Source of the DNA: Bradyrhizobium sp. RP6
Lineage (GTDB): Bacteria; Pseudomonadota; Alphaproteobacteria; Rhizobiales; Xanthobacteraceae
Length of the DNA stretch: 64,000 bases
Direction of reading: 5' to 3'
Assembly (NCBI RefSeq): GCF_003837805.1
Contig: NZ_RQIT01000026.1
Location: 41,762 to 105,761, forward strand
Shown here: piece after piece, positions 1-7,424 of the stretch
Numbering within the stretch: position 1 is the first letter of the stretch
Layout: every line of letters starts with the position of its first letter
The notes under the pieces: generated by a model
Seen by the model: the letters and a program-made list of their open reading frames with translations, nothing else
Told to the model about the DNA's origin: nothing
The model's database searches: none
Position numbers and translations under genes: made by a program

Positions 1-456
1 AATGGCGCGCGCGGCGTGCTCGGCATCTGTCATTTCATGATCGGCGAGCACCGCGAGGCGATCGAGCTGTTCTCGATGGCCGCGCAACGCGACAACAGCG
101 ACCCGCGCTATCAATGGTCGGCGCTGAACGCGTTCAGTCATTATCTTCTGCGCCAATATGACGCGACGCTGTCATGGGCCCGCGAGCAGCTCTACATCAA
201 CCCGAATCACATGCAGGCGCTGGCGATCCGCGCCGCGGCATTGGCGCAACTGGGGCGAAGCGACGAGGCGAGCGAAGCCGCCCGCGTGCTGATGGCAAAC
301 TATCCAGCGCTGAACGTCGAGAGGCACTTGCGCAACTTCCACTGGAAGCGGCCCGAGGACATCGCCCATTATCGCGACGGGCTACTGAAGGCCGGCGTGC
401 CGCTGGGCAAGCTCGCCCTGGTTCAGGGCGGCGTCAAACGCGCCGCCGAATCCTGA
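1..456 (+). CDS. TPR-repeat protein, C-terminal part (5' end outside window)
   Basis: The reading frame is open from base 1, so this is the last ~151 codons of a longer gene. The visible part reads as tandem helix-turn-helix repeats with TPR-like spacing (small residues at Gly/Ala positions, 'AIELFSMAAQRDNSDP', 'AREQLYINPNH'). In rhizobia such C-terminal TPR arrays often follow an adenylate cyclase or winged-helix DNA-binding domain, but none of that is inside the window, so the catalytic or regulatory role cannot be stated. The last ~30 residues, after 'NFHWKRPED', look like a C-terminal cap and end in a basic tail. Confidence 0.7.
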   Translation, partial: NGARGVLGICHFMIGEHREAIELFSMAAQRDNSDPRYQWSALNAFSHYLLRQYDATLSWAREQLYINPNHMQALAIRAAALAQLGRSDEASEAARVLMANYPALNVERHLRNFHWKRPEDIAHYRDGLLKAGVPLGKLALVQGGVKRAAES

Positions 457-576
457 GAAACTGCCCGTGCCAGTGCCGTCCGACACCGGCTTTTTTTGGC
501 AGGACAGTGAAGTCAGCCACACTTCGTTGCACGCTGAAGTAGTATATACCCTCCTGTCGGTTTGTTAGGACTTTCC

Positions 577-602
577 GCGCTCTAACAGCGCGCCTGCTTT
601 TT
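577..602 (+). terminator. Hairpin followed by T-run downstream of the TPR gene
   Basis: The arms CGCGCT and AGCGCG enclose a 5-base loop and are followed, after a short CCTGC spacer, by six T residues. It would end transcription of the TPR gene about 125 bases after its stop and just before the cytochrome gene. The spacer between stem and T-run makes it a weak example. Confidence 0.35.
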
Positions 603-630
603 TAGACTCGCCGTTTTCAGGATTTGGGCC

Positions 631-3438
631 ATGCATGACCGCGCTTCGAAGCCGCCCTTCGACCCCTCGATCCAGGTCTCGCCGAACAATCCCTGCCCCT
701 TCCTGCGCGGCCTCGTCGGCGAAGGTTTTGTCGACGGCGGCACCGTCCCACTCCGGACCCTGTCGCAGACTATCGCCAATGCAAGCGGCGAGACCGGGCT
801 GAAGAAGACCTCGGCCCGCATCCAGGTCCGCGGCGTCGCACTGATCGCCAACGGTGCCTGTCACATCCTGCAAAGCATCTTCTGGGGCGCGCAGCTCAAC
901 ACGCTGCGCGGCGGCCCGCTCGACAAGCTCGGTGCCGGCTCGCGCATCCTCGGGGTCGACGGTCGCGTCAACGAGGACGAGATTGCACGGCTCGCCAGTT
1001 TCGGCGGCACCTATGCCGACCCCGACGGCGGCACCGAGACCGGCCTCAACGCCTCTCAAATCCAGACCTTCATGAAAGACAATCTCAAGCGCGCCGGCAA
1101 GCAAGCGCGCTGGTACTACCCGATCCTGATGAAGTTCGAATGGCCGATCCTGCTCAAGATCATGGGCAAGGGTCGGGGCGACGACCGCTATCTCAGCGTG
1201 GCCGAGGTGAGGACATTGTTCTACGAGCGCAGATTCCCGGACAGGATCACCCAGAGGATTGTCGCCCAGCCGGTCAAACCGCCGTCGCTGATCTTGCGCG
1301 CCGCTGGCGGCCTCGTCGCCGCGCTCCTCGTCTTTGGCGTCGTCGCATTGCGCTTTCCCGATCAATTCCAGCCGATGCTTCCCGGCATCCTCGGCGATCT
1401 CGTGGCGCCGCCACTGCCGCAGCTCGTCGAACCCAGGGCTGCATACTGGCTTGAGCAGAACTGGGCGCTGGAGGACCGGCACTGGTTTCATCACGCCAGC
1501 CAGGGCACCGCGACTTTCCCGGTGCCTTATCGCTGGTTCATGGCGCTCGAGCAGCCGCGGCTTCATTTCTTCGCAAAGCCCGGGATGCTGCATGACGGCG
1601 ACCACCTTCAGCGCTTCGGCTTCATCCCGAGCCCGCAGACGATCAACACCGACAACGCCACGCTCCGCCGGTTCGGCTATGCCAACGTTTACGACAAGAC
1701 GAACCCGGTGCCGGCGCGGCTCTGGAATCCGCCGGTGAACTGGGGTCCCCAGGCCGAAAACGTCGACGGCCTGCCCGTCGGCTTCGCACGCATGACCGGC
1801 GTAGCCGATCCTGCGACCGGCCAGATCGGCGAGGACCGGATCGGCCTGACCTGCGCCGCCTGCCACACCGGCCAGATCCACTACAAGGGCATCGACATCC
1901 GCTTCGACGGCGGTCCCGCGATGACCGATCTGAGGAAGCTCGAGGTCACGACCGGCCTGTCGATCGCCTACACGCTCTACGTGCCGGGGCGCTTCACGCG
2001 CTTCGCCGACCGCGTGCTCGGCCCTTCCGCCAGCGATGCGGACCGCGACGCACTGAAGCAGAACCTGAGTGCGATCGGCACGTTCCTGGTCGACTGGGAG
2101 AAGACCTACGCGAAGACCATCGGCGGCAAGACGAGGTTCAACGAGAAGACGAAGCGGGAAGAGAAGCAGCAGGACACCGAGGAAGGTTATGGCCGCCTCG
2201 ATGCGCTCAACCGCATCGGCAACCAGGTCTTCTCGCAGGACATGACGCTTAGCGGCCTCAGCGGCTTCGAAAAGAATCTGCACGCCAAGGACGCGCCGGT
2301 CAGCTTCCCCCCGATCTGGACGGTACCCTGGCTCAAATACGCGCAATATGACGCTTCGATCGAACAGCCTCTGATCCGCAACGCCGGCGAAGCGCTGGGC
2401 GTGACCGCGCTGCTCAATCTGTCCGACAATACGCCCAAGGACAGGCTGTTCCGCTCCTCGATGGACATCAAGAATCTGAACTGGATCGAGGATCTGCTGA
2501 AGGGATCGGCGCCGTATCCGAAAAAGCAGCTCTCCGGACTGACGTCGCCGAAATGGCCGTCGGACATTTTCGGCGATGATGCCTGGAAGATCGATGGCGA
2601 CCGCGTCAAACGTGGCCGCAAGCTCTACTCGGAGCTCTGCGTCGAATGCCATCTGGGTCCGGTCAACGATCCCGTATTCGACAGTGAGTTTCCGGCCCAA
2701 AGCATCTGGTCCTCGTCACGGTGGGAAACCATCGGCGAGGAGAAATTCCTGAACGAGGTCCAGAAGAGCGCCAAAGGCATGGGCACCGACCCTGCTCAGG
2801 CCGGGGTGCTGGCGACGCGCACGGTTCAGGTGCCGGGCTTTCTCAAGCTTGATCCCACCCAGAACCTCAATGCCTGGTGGAATTGCAATCTGCCGGATAT
2901 TTCTTCGACCGACATGCCATATTCGCTTGGCCTGATGGTGCTCGTCGACATCGTCGCCCGCAAGGCAATGGACGATGCCAAGATCGACCCGAAGGTTCAG
3001 CAAGCCTGGTGGGGCAAGCGCAAGAACTGCCCCAATCCCGGTCCGCAGCCGCCCGACAAGACCGAGCCGGGGCCCTGGTATCGCGCGCGACCGCTCGATG
3101 GCGTCTGGGCCACCGCGCCTTACCTGCACAACGGATCTGTCCCTTCGCTCTACTGGATGCTGAGCCCCGCGGCCGAGCGCCCCAAATCGTTCTGCATGGG
3201 TGGTGGCCGCGACTACGATCCGAAGCAGGTCGGCTTCGCGGTCGCCGACGGCGAGAGCTGCAAGACCGGGCAGTCGCGCTTCTCGACGCGGGCGTCTGAT
3301 GGCACCGAACTGTTCGGCAACAGCAATGCCGGCCACTCGTTCGACGGTACGCCAGGCCCCGGCAAGGACGGCACCATCGGCCGCGTGCTCAAGGAGCAGG
3401 AGCGCTACGACCTGATCGAGTATCTGAAGACGCTCTAG
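631..3438 (+). CDS. Membrane-anchored di-haem cytochrome c, RoxA/peroxidase-like, with extra N-terminal domain
   Basis: 935 residues. Two c-type haem sites are visible: CAACH at about residues 408-412 and CVECH at about 670-674. The C-terminal half carries the 'APYLHNGSVPSLYWML' signature typical of RoxA/RoxB-type di-haem oxygenases and their peroxidase-like relatives. There is no N-terminal signal peptide; instead a single hydrophobic segment (about residues 220-242) follows a ~215-residue N-terminal region, so the haem part should lie in the periplasm and the N-terminal part in the cytoplasm. That region has an N-P-C-P motif near residue 20 and acidic EF-hand-like loops (near residues 108 and 130). 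It is longer than classic RoxA (~700 residues). Substrate unknown. An AGGA lies 8 bases before the chosen ATG. Confidence 0.8.
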   Translation: MHDRASKPPFDPSIQVSPNNPCPFLRGLVGEGFVDGGTVPLRTLSQTIANASGETGLKKTSARIQVRGVALIANGACHILQSIFWGAQLNTLRGGPLDKLGAGSRILGVDGRVNEDEIARLASFGGTYADPDGGTETGLNASQIQTFMKDNLKRAGKQARWYYPILMKFEWPILLKIMGKGRGDDRYLSVAEVRTLFYERRFPDRITQRIVAQPVKPPSLILRAAGGLVAALLVFGVVALRFPDQFQPMLPGILGDLVAPPLPQLVEPRAAYWLEQNWALEDRHWFHHASQGTATFPVPYRWFMALEQPRLHFFAKPGMLHDGDHLQRFGFIPSPQTINTDNATLRRFGYANVYDKTNPVPARLWNPPVNWGPQAENVDGLPVGFARMTGVADPATGQIGEDRIGLTCAACHTGQIHYKGIDIRFDGGPAMTDLRKLEVTTGLSIAYTLYVPGRFTRFADRVLGPSASDADRDALKQNLSAIGTFLVDWEKTYAKTIGGKTRFNEKTKREEKQQDTEEGYGRLDALNRIGNQVFSQDMTLSGLSGFEKNLHAKDAPVSFPPIWTVPWLKYAQYDASIEQPLIRNAGEALGVTALLNLSDNTPKDRLFRSSMDIKNLNWIEDLLKGSAPYPKKQLSGLTSPKWPSDIFGDDAWKIDGDRVKRGRKLYSELCVECHLGPVNDPVFDSEFPAQSIWSSSRWETIGEEKFLNEVQKSAKGMGTDPAQAGVLATRTVQVPGFLKLDPTQNLNAWWNCNLPDISSTDMPYSLGLMVLVDIVARKAMDDAKIDPKVQQAWWGKRKNCPNPGPQPPDKTEPGPWYRARPLDGVWATAPYLHNGSVPSLYWMLSPAAERPKSFCMGGGRDYDPKQVGFAVADGESCKTGQSRFSTRASDGTELFGNSNAGHSFDGTPGPGKDGTIGRVLKEQERYDLIEYLKTL

Positions 3439-3457
3439 GGCGACTGGAGTTCGCCCT
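3437..3457. terminator. Hairpin between converging genes
   Basis: AGGGCGA and TCGCCCT form a 7-bp stem immediately after the cytochrome stop codon. No T-run follows, so it may be only a weak or Rho-assisted terminator or an RNA 3'-end stabiliser. Confidence 0.3.
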
Positions 3458-3498
3458 CGTCATGGCCGAGCTTGTGGCACGATCCCTCGCTCAAGCGC

Positions 3499-4446
3499 TC
3501 ACTTGAACAGCGGCGTGCCCGGGACGAAGGCGTCGAAGGCCGCCCAGAACTGGGAGCGGTAGCGGTCCTGCTCCTGCAGGATCTCGTGCTTGGCGCCGGC
3601 GATCACGAGATGGGAGCCGGCGCGCAGGTGATAGGCGAACTCCTCGATCGCCGCGGTCGAGACCACGCTGTCATTGGAGGCCGCCAGCATCAGGATCGGC
3701 TGGCGGATCTGGGAGGGGTAGTTCACGCGCTTGAAGGTGTGCATCGCACGGAAGGCGGTATCGGCCCAGGCGACCGTCGGTGACGCCAGTCCGAGCGTCG
3801 GATCCTCCTCCAGGATCGCGGCATTGCGCGCATAGCGCACGGGATCGCTGGTCAGGGGATTGTTGATGAAGGGATCGAGCCCGGTGAGGCGGTCGCTACC
3901 GCCGGGAACGTAGCGGCCGCCCTGCCCGAGCAGGCGCATCGTCTTGAGCAGCGCACGCACCGGGAACGAGGTGGTGCGTCCCGGCAGGTCGATCATCGGG
4001 GCCGACAGCACCATGCGGTCGAACCAGCGCTTGCCGGCATGCGCCACCCGCAGCATCACCGTACCGCCCATCGAGTGGGCGAGCGCGAAGAACGGCGGCG
4101 GGCAATCCGGCAGCACCACCTGCTGCACGAAGGTCTCGACGTCGATTTCGAAATCGGAGAAGTCGCGCACATAGCCCTTGCGCGGATCGCGCAGGCGGCG
4201 CGAGGAATGGCCCTGCCCGCGCCAGTCGATCATCGCCACCGCAAAGCCGCGGTCGCGCAGGTCGCGCACGGTCTCGAAATATTTCTCGATCTGCTCGCCG
4301 CGTCCGGTGAAGACGCAGACGGTGCCCTTGCGGTTTGCCGGCGGCGCCCACCGCGCAAAGCGCAACTCGGCGCCATCGGGGGTCCTGATGGTGCCGCTGA
4401 CGACGTTTTCGGGAACCGGATTGGACGGGATCGAGACCAGCGTCAT
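3499..4446 (-). CDS. Alpha/beta hydrolase, lysophospholipase/monoacylglycerol-lipase type
   Basis: 315 residues. The PldB-like fold is shown by 'CVFTGRGEQIEKY', 'DWRGQGHSSRR', the nucleophile elbow A-H-S-M-G-G (catalytic Ser), and C-terminal 'AASNDSVVS' (Asp) and 'AGAKHEIL' (His), giving a full Ser-Asp-His triad. No signal peptide, so it probably acts on lysophospholipids or glycerides in the cytoplasm or at the inner membrane. The frame extends to a TTG at 4464, but the ATG at 4446 fits the family better. Neither has a clear ribosome site. It is divergent from hsp20. Confidence 0.85.
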   Translation of the reverse strand: MTLVSIPSNPVPENVVSGTIRTPDGAELRFARWAPPANRKGTVCVFTGRGEQIEKYFETVRDLRDRGFAVAMIDWRGQGHSSRRLRDPRKGYVRDFSDFEIDVETFVQQVVLPDCPPPFFALAHSMGGTVMLRVAHAGKRWFDRMVLSAPMIDLPGRTTSFPVRALLKTMRLLGQGGRYVPGGSDRLTGLDPFINNPLTSDPVRYARNAAILEEDPTLGLASPTVAWADTAFRAMHTFKRVNYPSQIRQPILMLAASNDSVVSTAAIEEFAYHLRAGSHLVIAGAKHEILQEQDRYRSQFWAAFDAFVPGTPLFK

Positions 4447-4504
4447 AGGCGGGAAGTACTGCAATCAAGGGGCTAAAGCGCCGAAAAGGCGCAAATGCCG
4501 CCCT

Positions 4505-4532
4505 CTTGAACGCCGTCTCGTTCCACCCATAT
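4505..4532 (+). promoter_or_regulatory. Sigma-32 (RpoH)-type promoter for hsp20
   Basis: CTTGAA at 4505-4510, 16 bases, then CCATAT at 4527-4532 (extended CCCATAT). This matches the known heat-shock sigma consensus CTTGAA-N13-17-CCCATNT. Initiation would fall near 4540, leaving a 5' leader of about 110 bases, the usual length for a ROSE thermometer. Confidence 0.75.
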
Positions 4533-4539
4533 CATTTTC

Positions 4540-4651
4540 GTGCAGGCCGCTACCAGTGTTTCGGAACCGGAACATCAGGCTGCACACAGAGATGAGCCCG
4601 GCCCGATTGGCGGGCGGGTTACCTAACAGTCGCTCAATGGAGGACTTGACC
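4540..4651 (+). ncRNA. ROSE-type RNA thermometer in the hsp20 leader
   Basis: The leader ends with UCGCU (4630-4634), a 6-base loop, and AGGA (4641-4644). This is the diagnostic ROSE arrangement U-Y-G-C-U against the Shine-Dalgarno AGGA, with the central G bulged. The stem extends with G4629-C4645 and A4628-U4646. At low temperature this hairpin would bury the ribosome site; heating would open it. ROSE elements are established for rhizobial small heat-shock genes. The upstream supporting hairpins were not folded, so the 5' boundary is approximate. Confidence 0.75.
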
Positions 4652-5116
4652 ATGCGTACCTATGATCTCACCCCGTTTTATCGTTCCACCGTCGGCTTCG
4701 ACCGCCTCTTCAACCTGCTCGACCAGGCCGGTTCGGACGGCAGCCCCGGTTATCCCCCCTACAACATCGAGCGCACCGGCGAGAACGCCTACCGCATCAC
4801 CGTTGCGGTCTCCGGCTTCTCCAAGGATGAGCTCTCCATCGTCGCGAAGGAAAACACGCTGACGATCAAGGGCGAGAAAGTCGCCAACGAGAACTCGAAG
4901 TCTGAAGTGCTCTACCGCGGCATCGCCGCGCGCGCCTTCGAGCGTGCCTTCCAGCTTGCCGACTTCGTGCAGGTGAAGGACGCTTCGCTCGAGAACGGGC
5001 TGCTTCACGTCGACCTCGTACGCGAGATTCCCGAGGCCAAGAAGCCGCGCCAGATCGCGATCAACGCCGGCGCCAAGGCGCAGGTGATCGAGGGCTCGGC
5101 CGCGCAAGCCGCCTAA
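4652..5116 (+). CDS. Small heat-shock protein, Hsp20/alpha-crystallin family
   Basis: 154 residues, the usual class A rhizobial size. The alpha-crystallin domain spans about residues 33-130: 'YNIERTGENAYRITVAVSGF', then 'DELSIVAKENTLTIKG' and 'LENGLLHVDLVREIPE'. It should form oligomers that hold unfolding proteins for refolding by DnaK/ClpB. The start is fixed by the GGAGGA ribosome site 8 bases upstream, which is also the masked part of the thermometer. It is followed by a strong terminator, so it is monocistronic. Confidence 0.93.
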   Translation: MRTYDLTPFYRSTVGFDRLFNLLDQAGSDGSPGYPPYNIERTGENAYRITVAVSGFSKDELSIVAKENTLTIKGEKVANENSKSEVLYRGIAARAFERAFQLADFVQVKDASLENGLLHVDLVREIPEAKKPRQIAINAGAKAQVIEGSAAQAA

Positions 5117-5140
5117 GCCAAGCGAACTCCAAGTTACAAA

Positions 5141-5168
5141 AGCGCCCCGGTGCCCCGGGGCGCTTTTT
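5141..5168 (+). terminator. Rho-independent terminator after hsp20
   Basis: A very GC-rich stem (AGCGCCCCGG pairing with CCGGGGCGCT) has a short loop and is followed by TTTTT, 25 bases after the hsp20 stop. Confidence 0.85.
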
Positions 5169-5242
5169 CGTTGTGCATTGCATCACAGAGCGGTGAAGGG
5201 GAGTAACGCCGCCGTCTCTCCCTCCGTCCTTTGGGCACCGAC

Positions 5243-5288
5243 CCCAAGAACCGAACCCAAGAACCGAACCCAAGAACCGAACCCAAGA
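5243..5288 (+). repeat. 13-bp tandem repeat, about 3.5 copies
   Basis: The unit CCCAAGAACCGAA occurs at 5243-5255, 5256-5268 and 5269-5281, with a partial copy to 5288. It lies in the leader just before the ribosome site of the next gene, so copy-number slippage could change the leader length. Confidence 0.85.
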
Positions 5289-5312
5289 CAAGACAAGACG
5301 GAGAAAAAGATC

Positions 5313-6083
5313 ATGTCACTCTGGCGCAGCCTTCTCGTTGCCGCGAGCCTTTTGGCGGCTCCCCTCGGCCTTGCTCATGCGCAGACACCGCAAACGGTGA
5401 AGGCGAAGAACGTCGTGCTGGTGCACGGCGCCTGGGCCGACGGCTCGAGCTGGTCGGAGGTGATCCCGATCCTGCAGGCTGCAGGCCTGCATGTCACCGC
5501 CGTACAGAATCCGCTGTCGTCGCTTGCGGACTCCATCGAGGCGACCAAGCGTGCGCTGGCCGACCAGGACGGGCCGACCGTGCTGGTCGCGCATTCCTGG
5601 GGTGGCACCGTGATCAGCCAGGTCGGCACCGACCCGAAGGTCACCGGGCTCGTCTACGTCGCCGCCCGCGCGCCCGATGCGAACGAGGATTTCGTGGCGC
5701 TGTCGAAGCAGTTTCCGACCGGGCCCGCGCGCGCGGGCATCGTCGAGCGCGACGGCTACACCAAGCTCTCGGAAGACGCCTTCCTGAAATACTTCGCCAA
5801 TGGCGTGAAACCGGAGCAGGCCAGGGAGCTCTATGCGGTGCAATGGCCCACGGCGGCCTCGATCTTCGCCGGCCGCACCACGGAAGCGGCGTGGCACGCC
5901 AAGCCGAGCTGGTACGCGGTGTCGAAGAACGATTACACCATCAACCCCGATTTCGAGCGCTTCCTCGCCAAGCGCATGAACGCCACCACGATCGAGCTCG
6001 ATGCCGGCCATCTCTCGCTGGTGTCGCATCCGAAGGAAGTCGCGAATCTGATCCTGGAGGCGGCGGGGTATCCGCGAAGCTGA
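5313..6083 (+). CDS. Exported alpha/beta hydrolase (HSWGG nucleophile elbow)
   Basis: 256 residues. A clear Sec signal peptide precedes an A-H-A cleavage site near residue 23. The mature enzyme starts with 'VVLVHGAWADGSSWSEVIP' (oxyanion hole), then 'LVAHSWGGTVIS' with the catalytic Ser, and a C-terminal 'ELDAGHLSLVSHP' His. Closest in pattern to the EstC/salicylate-esterase-like group of small periplasmic hydrolases; substrate unknown. The ATG at 5313 is preferred over the longer frame because it follows GGAG and starts the signal peptide. A tandem repeat lies just upstream. Confidence 0.85.
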   Translation: MSLWRSLLVAASLLAAPLGLAHAQTPQTVKAKNVVLVHGAWADGSSWSEVIPILQAAGLHVTAVQNPLSSLADSIEATKRALADQDGPTVLVAHSWGGTVISQVGTDPKVTGLVYVAARAPDANEDFVALSKQFPTGPARAGIVERDGYTKLSEDAFLKYFANGVKPEQARELYAVQWPTAASIFAGRTTEAAWHAKPSWYAVSKNDYTINPDFERFLAKRMNATTIELDAGHLSLVSHPKEVANLILEAAGYPRS

Positions 6084-6103
6084 GCGGCGATCGCCGTACT
6101 GCC

Positions 6104-6132
6104 AAAGCGCCCGAGATTTTCGGGCGCTTTTT
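6104..6132 (+). terminator. Rho-independent terminator after the exported hydrolase
   Basis: The arms AAAGCGCCCGA and CGGGCGCTTT flank a short loop and end in five to six T residues. The symmetric A-run on the other side means it could also serve the converging gene at 6179. Confidence 0.8.
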
Positions 6133-6178
6133 GAGACCATTGGCGTGGCTCGCGCCACCGCGTCAAACTCGCGTCGCC

Positions 6179-6934
6179 CTAATCCAGCCCCTGCACGGCC
6201 GGCATCTCCTGCGTCGGCAGAATCGTCGCCGCGGGGTTGGCCTGACCAATTGTGGGCGCAGCGGCCTCGGCGGGCTTGGCCTGCACGGCGGCCGCTTGCT
6301 GCGAAGGCTGGGCCTGCGGTGCTTGAGCCTGCTGCGCTACCGGCGCGGCCGGCTTCGCGGCAGCGACCGGCGTCTCGGCGCGCCGCGGGGCGGCCTTGGG
6401 CAGCGGCACGGCGCGGCTTGCCACATGCGGGATCGGAGCCGGCGGGCGCGGCGGGCCGCTGCGGATCGCGGTCGGCGGCGGCAGCGCGCTTTGCGGACCG
6501 TAAGGCGCGACCGCGCGTTCGTCATAGGCGGGCGCCATGCCGTAGGCGTCAGCGGCGGGCATGAAGCGGATGATCCGGCCGTCGCGGGCGTCGATCACCA
6601 GCCGGCCATCGTCGCCGCGGCGGTCGATCACCGCGATGGTGTAGACGCTGCCGCGCAGGCGCGGGATGCCGAGCGGTAAGAAGCCGTTTTCGCGCAGCAC
6701 CGCGTAGACCTCGGTTGATGGCAACAACACCAGCGCCGGACTGCGTTCCTCGTAGCCATAGCCGTAACCGTAACGCGGGGACGGCGGGACAGCCTCCGGC
6801 GCGTAGGGGGCGTCGAAATCCGACACCGCGATCACAGCCCCTCTCGCGATACCGCTGGCGGGAACCTGGGCATGGCCCGCGCTTGCGGCCAGCACCAGCG
6901 CTGCGGCGGCCACACATCCTGTGAAAAATTTCAT
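6179..6934 (-). CDS. Hypothetical exported protein, Pro/Ala-rich C-terminal half
   Basis: 251 residues. An N-terminal signal peptide ends near A-G-H-A-Q. Residues ~50-125 form a compact region with a 'YGYGYGYEE' stretch and 'EVYAVLRENGFLPLG...VYTIAVIDRRGDDGRLVIDARDGRI', a PepSY-like or stress-sensor-like strand pattern common in Bradyrhizobium periplasmic proteins. The rest is a low-complexity Pro/Ala/Gln linker. The family is not recognised with certainty. The start is set at the ATG opening the signal peptide; the frame continues upstream without coding character. Confidence 0.75.
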   Translation of the reverse strand: MKFFTGCVAAAALVLAASAGHAQVPASGIARGAVIAVSDFDAPYAPEAVPPSPRYGYGYGYEERSPALVLLPSTEVYAVLRENGFLPLGIPRLRGSVYTIAVIDRRGDDGRLVIDARDGRIIRFMPAADAYGMAPAYDERAVAPYGPQSALPPPTAIRSGPPRPPAPIPHVASRAVPLPKAAPRRAETPVAAAKPAAPVAQQAQAPQAQPSQQAAAVQAKPAEAAAPTIGQANPAATILPTQEMPAVQGLD

Positions 6935-7424
6935 GGTCGAGACGCTCCTGTCAGACCCCCCGATGGCCGCCCTCTTTCGCTTCTCGCGGCGTGGCGCGCC
7001 TTCCGAAGGGTTGATCCGAAGCTTCGTTGCGGATTTCGGCGCGCGCGGGGCCGGATCGCGGCGCGTTTGCTTCAAAACCGGGGCCGCGCAACTTTTGGAA
7101 AGCGATTGATTGACATATCGGGAATCGGGACTTCCGCACGCTTGTGTGCTAGACAAAAATTTGGCAAGGTGATGGTTAGGACAGGAAGACTGTCTCAATT
7201 TTGCTTGCGGTTCCGGCACAGGGATTGCAGCGAAAACCGATGCTCTCGAGCGTCGGCAAGGTACCAGGCAAAGCCGTTCTCGGGGACGAAGAGCGCCTAG
7301 GCCTGAATTTAAGAAAATGCGGCTCGCAGCGGACGAGCGGTGGCCCAGAAGCGGGTGCCGCGGGACGCCCAAGGTGCGCCGAAGGTGGCGGTGAGGCAGC
7401 TTGCCGCATGGAGAGGACAGAGCA
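6935..7424. other. 490-base intergenic region between divergent genes
   Basis: No convincing gene is seen. Short open frames on both strands have no ribosome site or recognisable product. The region holds the candidate sigma-54 promoter described separately and the start regions of the divergent exported protein and gltB. Confidence 0.6.
7214..7229 (+). promoter_or_regulatory. Candidate sigma-54 (RpoN) promoter upstream of gltB
   Basis: CGGCACAGGGATTGCA matches the -24/-12 consensus TGGCACR-N4-TTGCW except for the first base, with the invariant GG and GC correctly 10 bases apart. It points toward gltB, about 195 bases before the ATG. Nitrogen control of glutamate synthase would make this sensible, but no NtrC site was identified. 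Confidence 0.4.

Noticed and set aside
565..2700. 711-codon minus-strand frame opposite the di-haem cytochrome
   Set aside because: No domain, no ribosome site, antisense to a gene with clear haem motifs.
5243..5288. Tandem repeat as a possible CRISPR remnant
   Set aside because: Units are directly adjacent with no spacers and only 13 bases long.
7110..7140. Sigma-70 promoter starting at TTGACA (7110-7115) for gltB
   Set aside because: No acceptable -10 box at 16-18 bases downstream.
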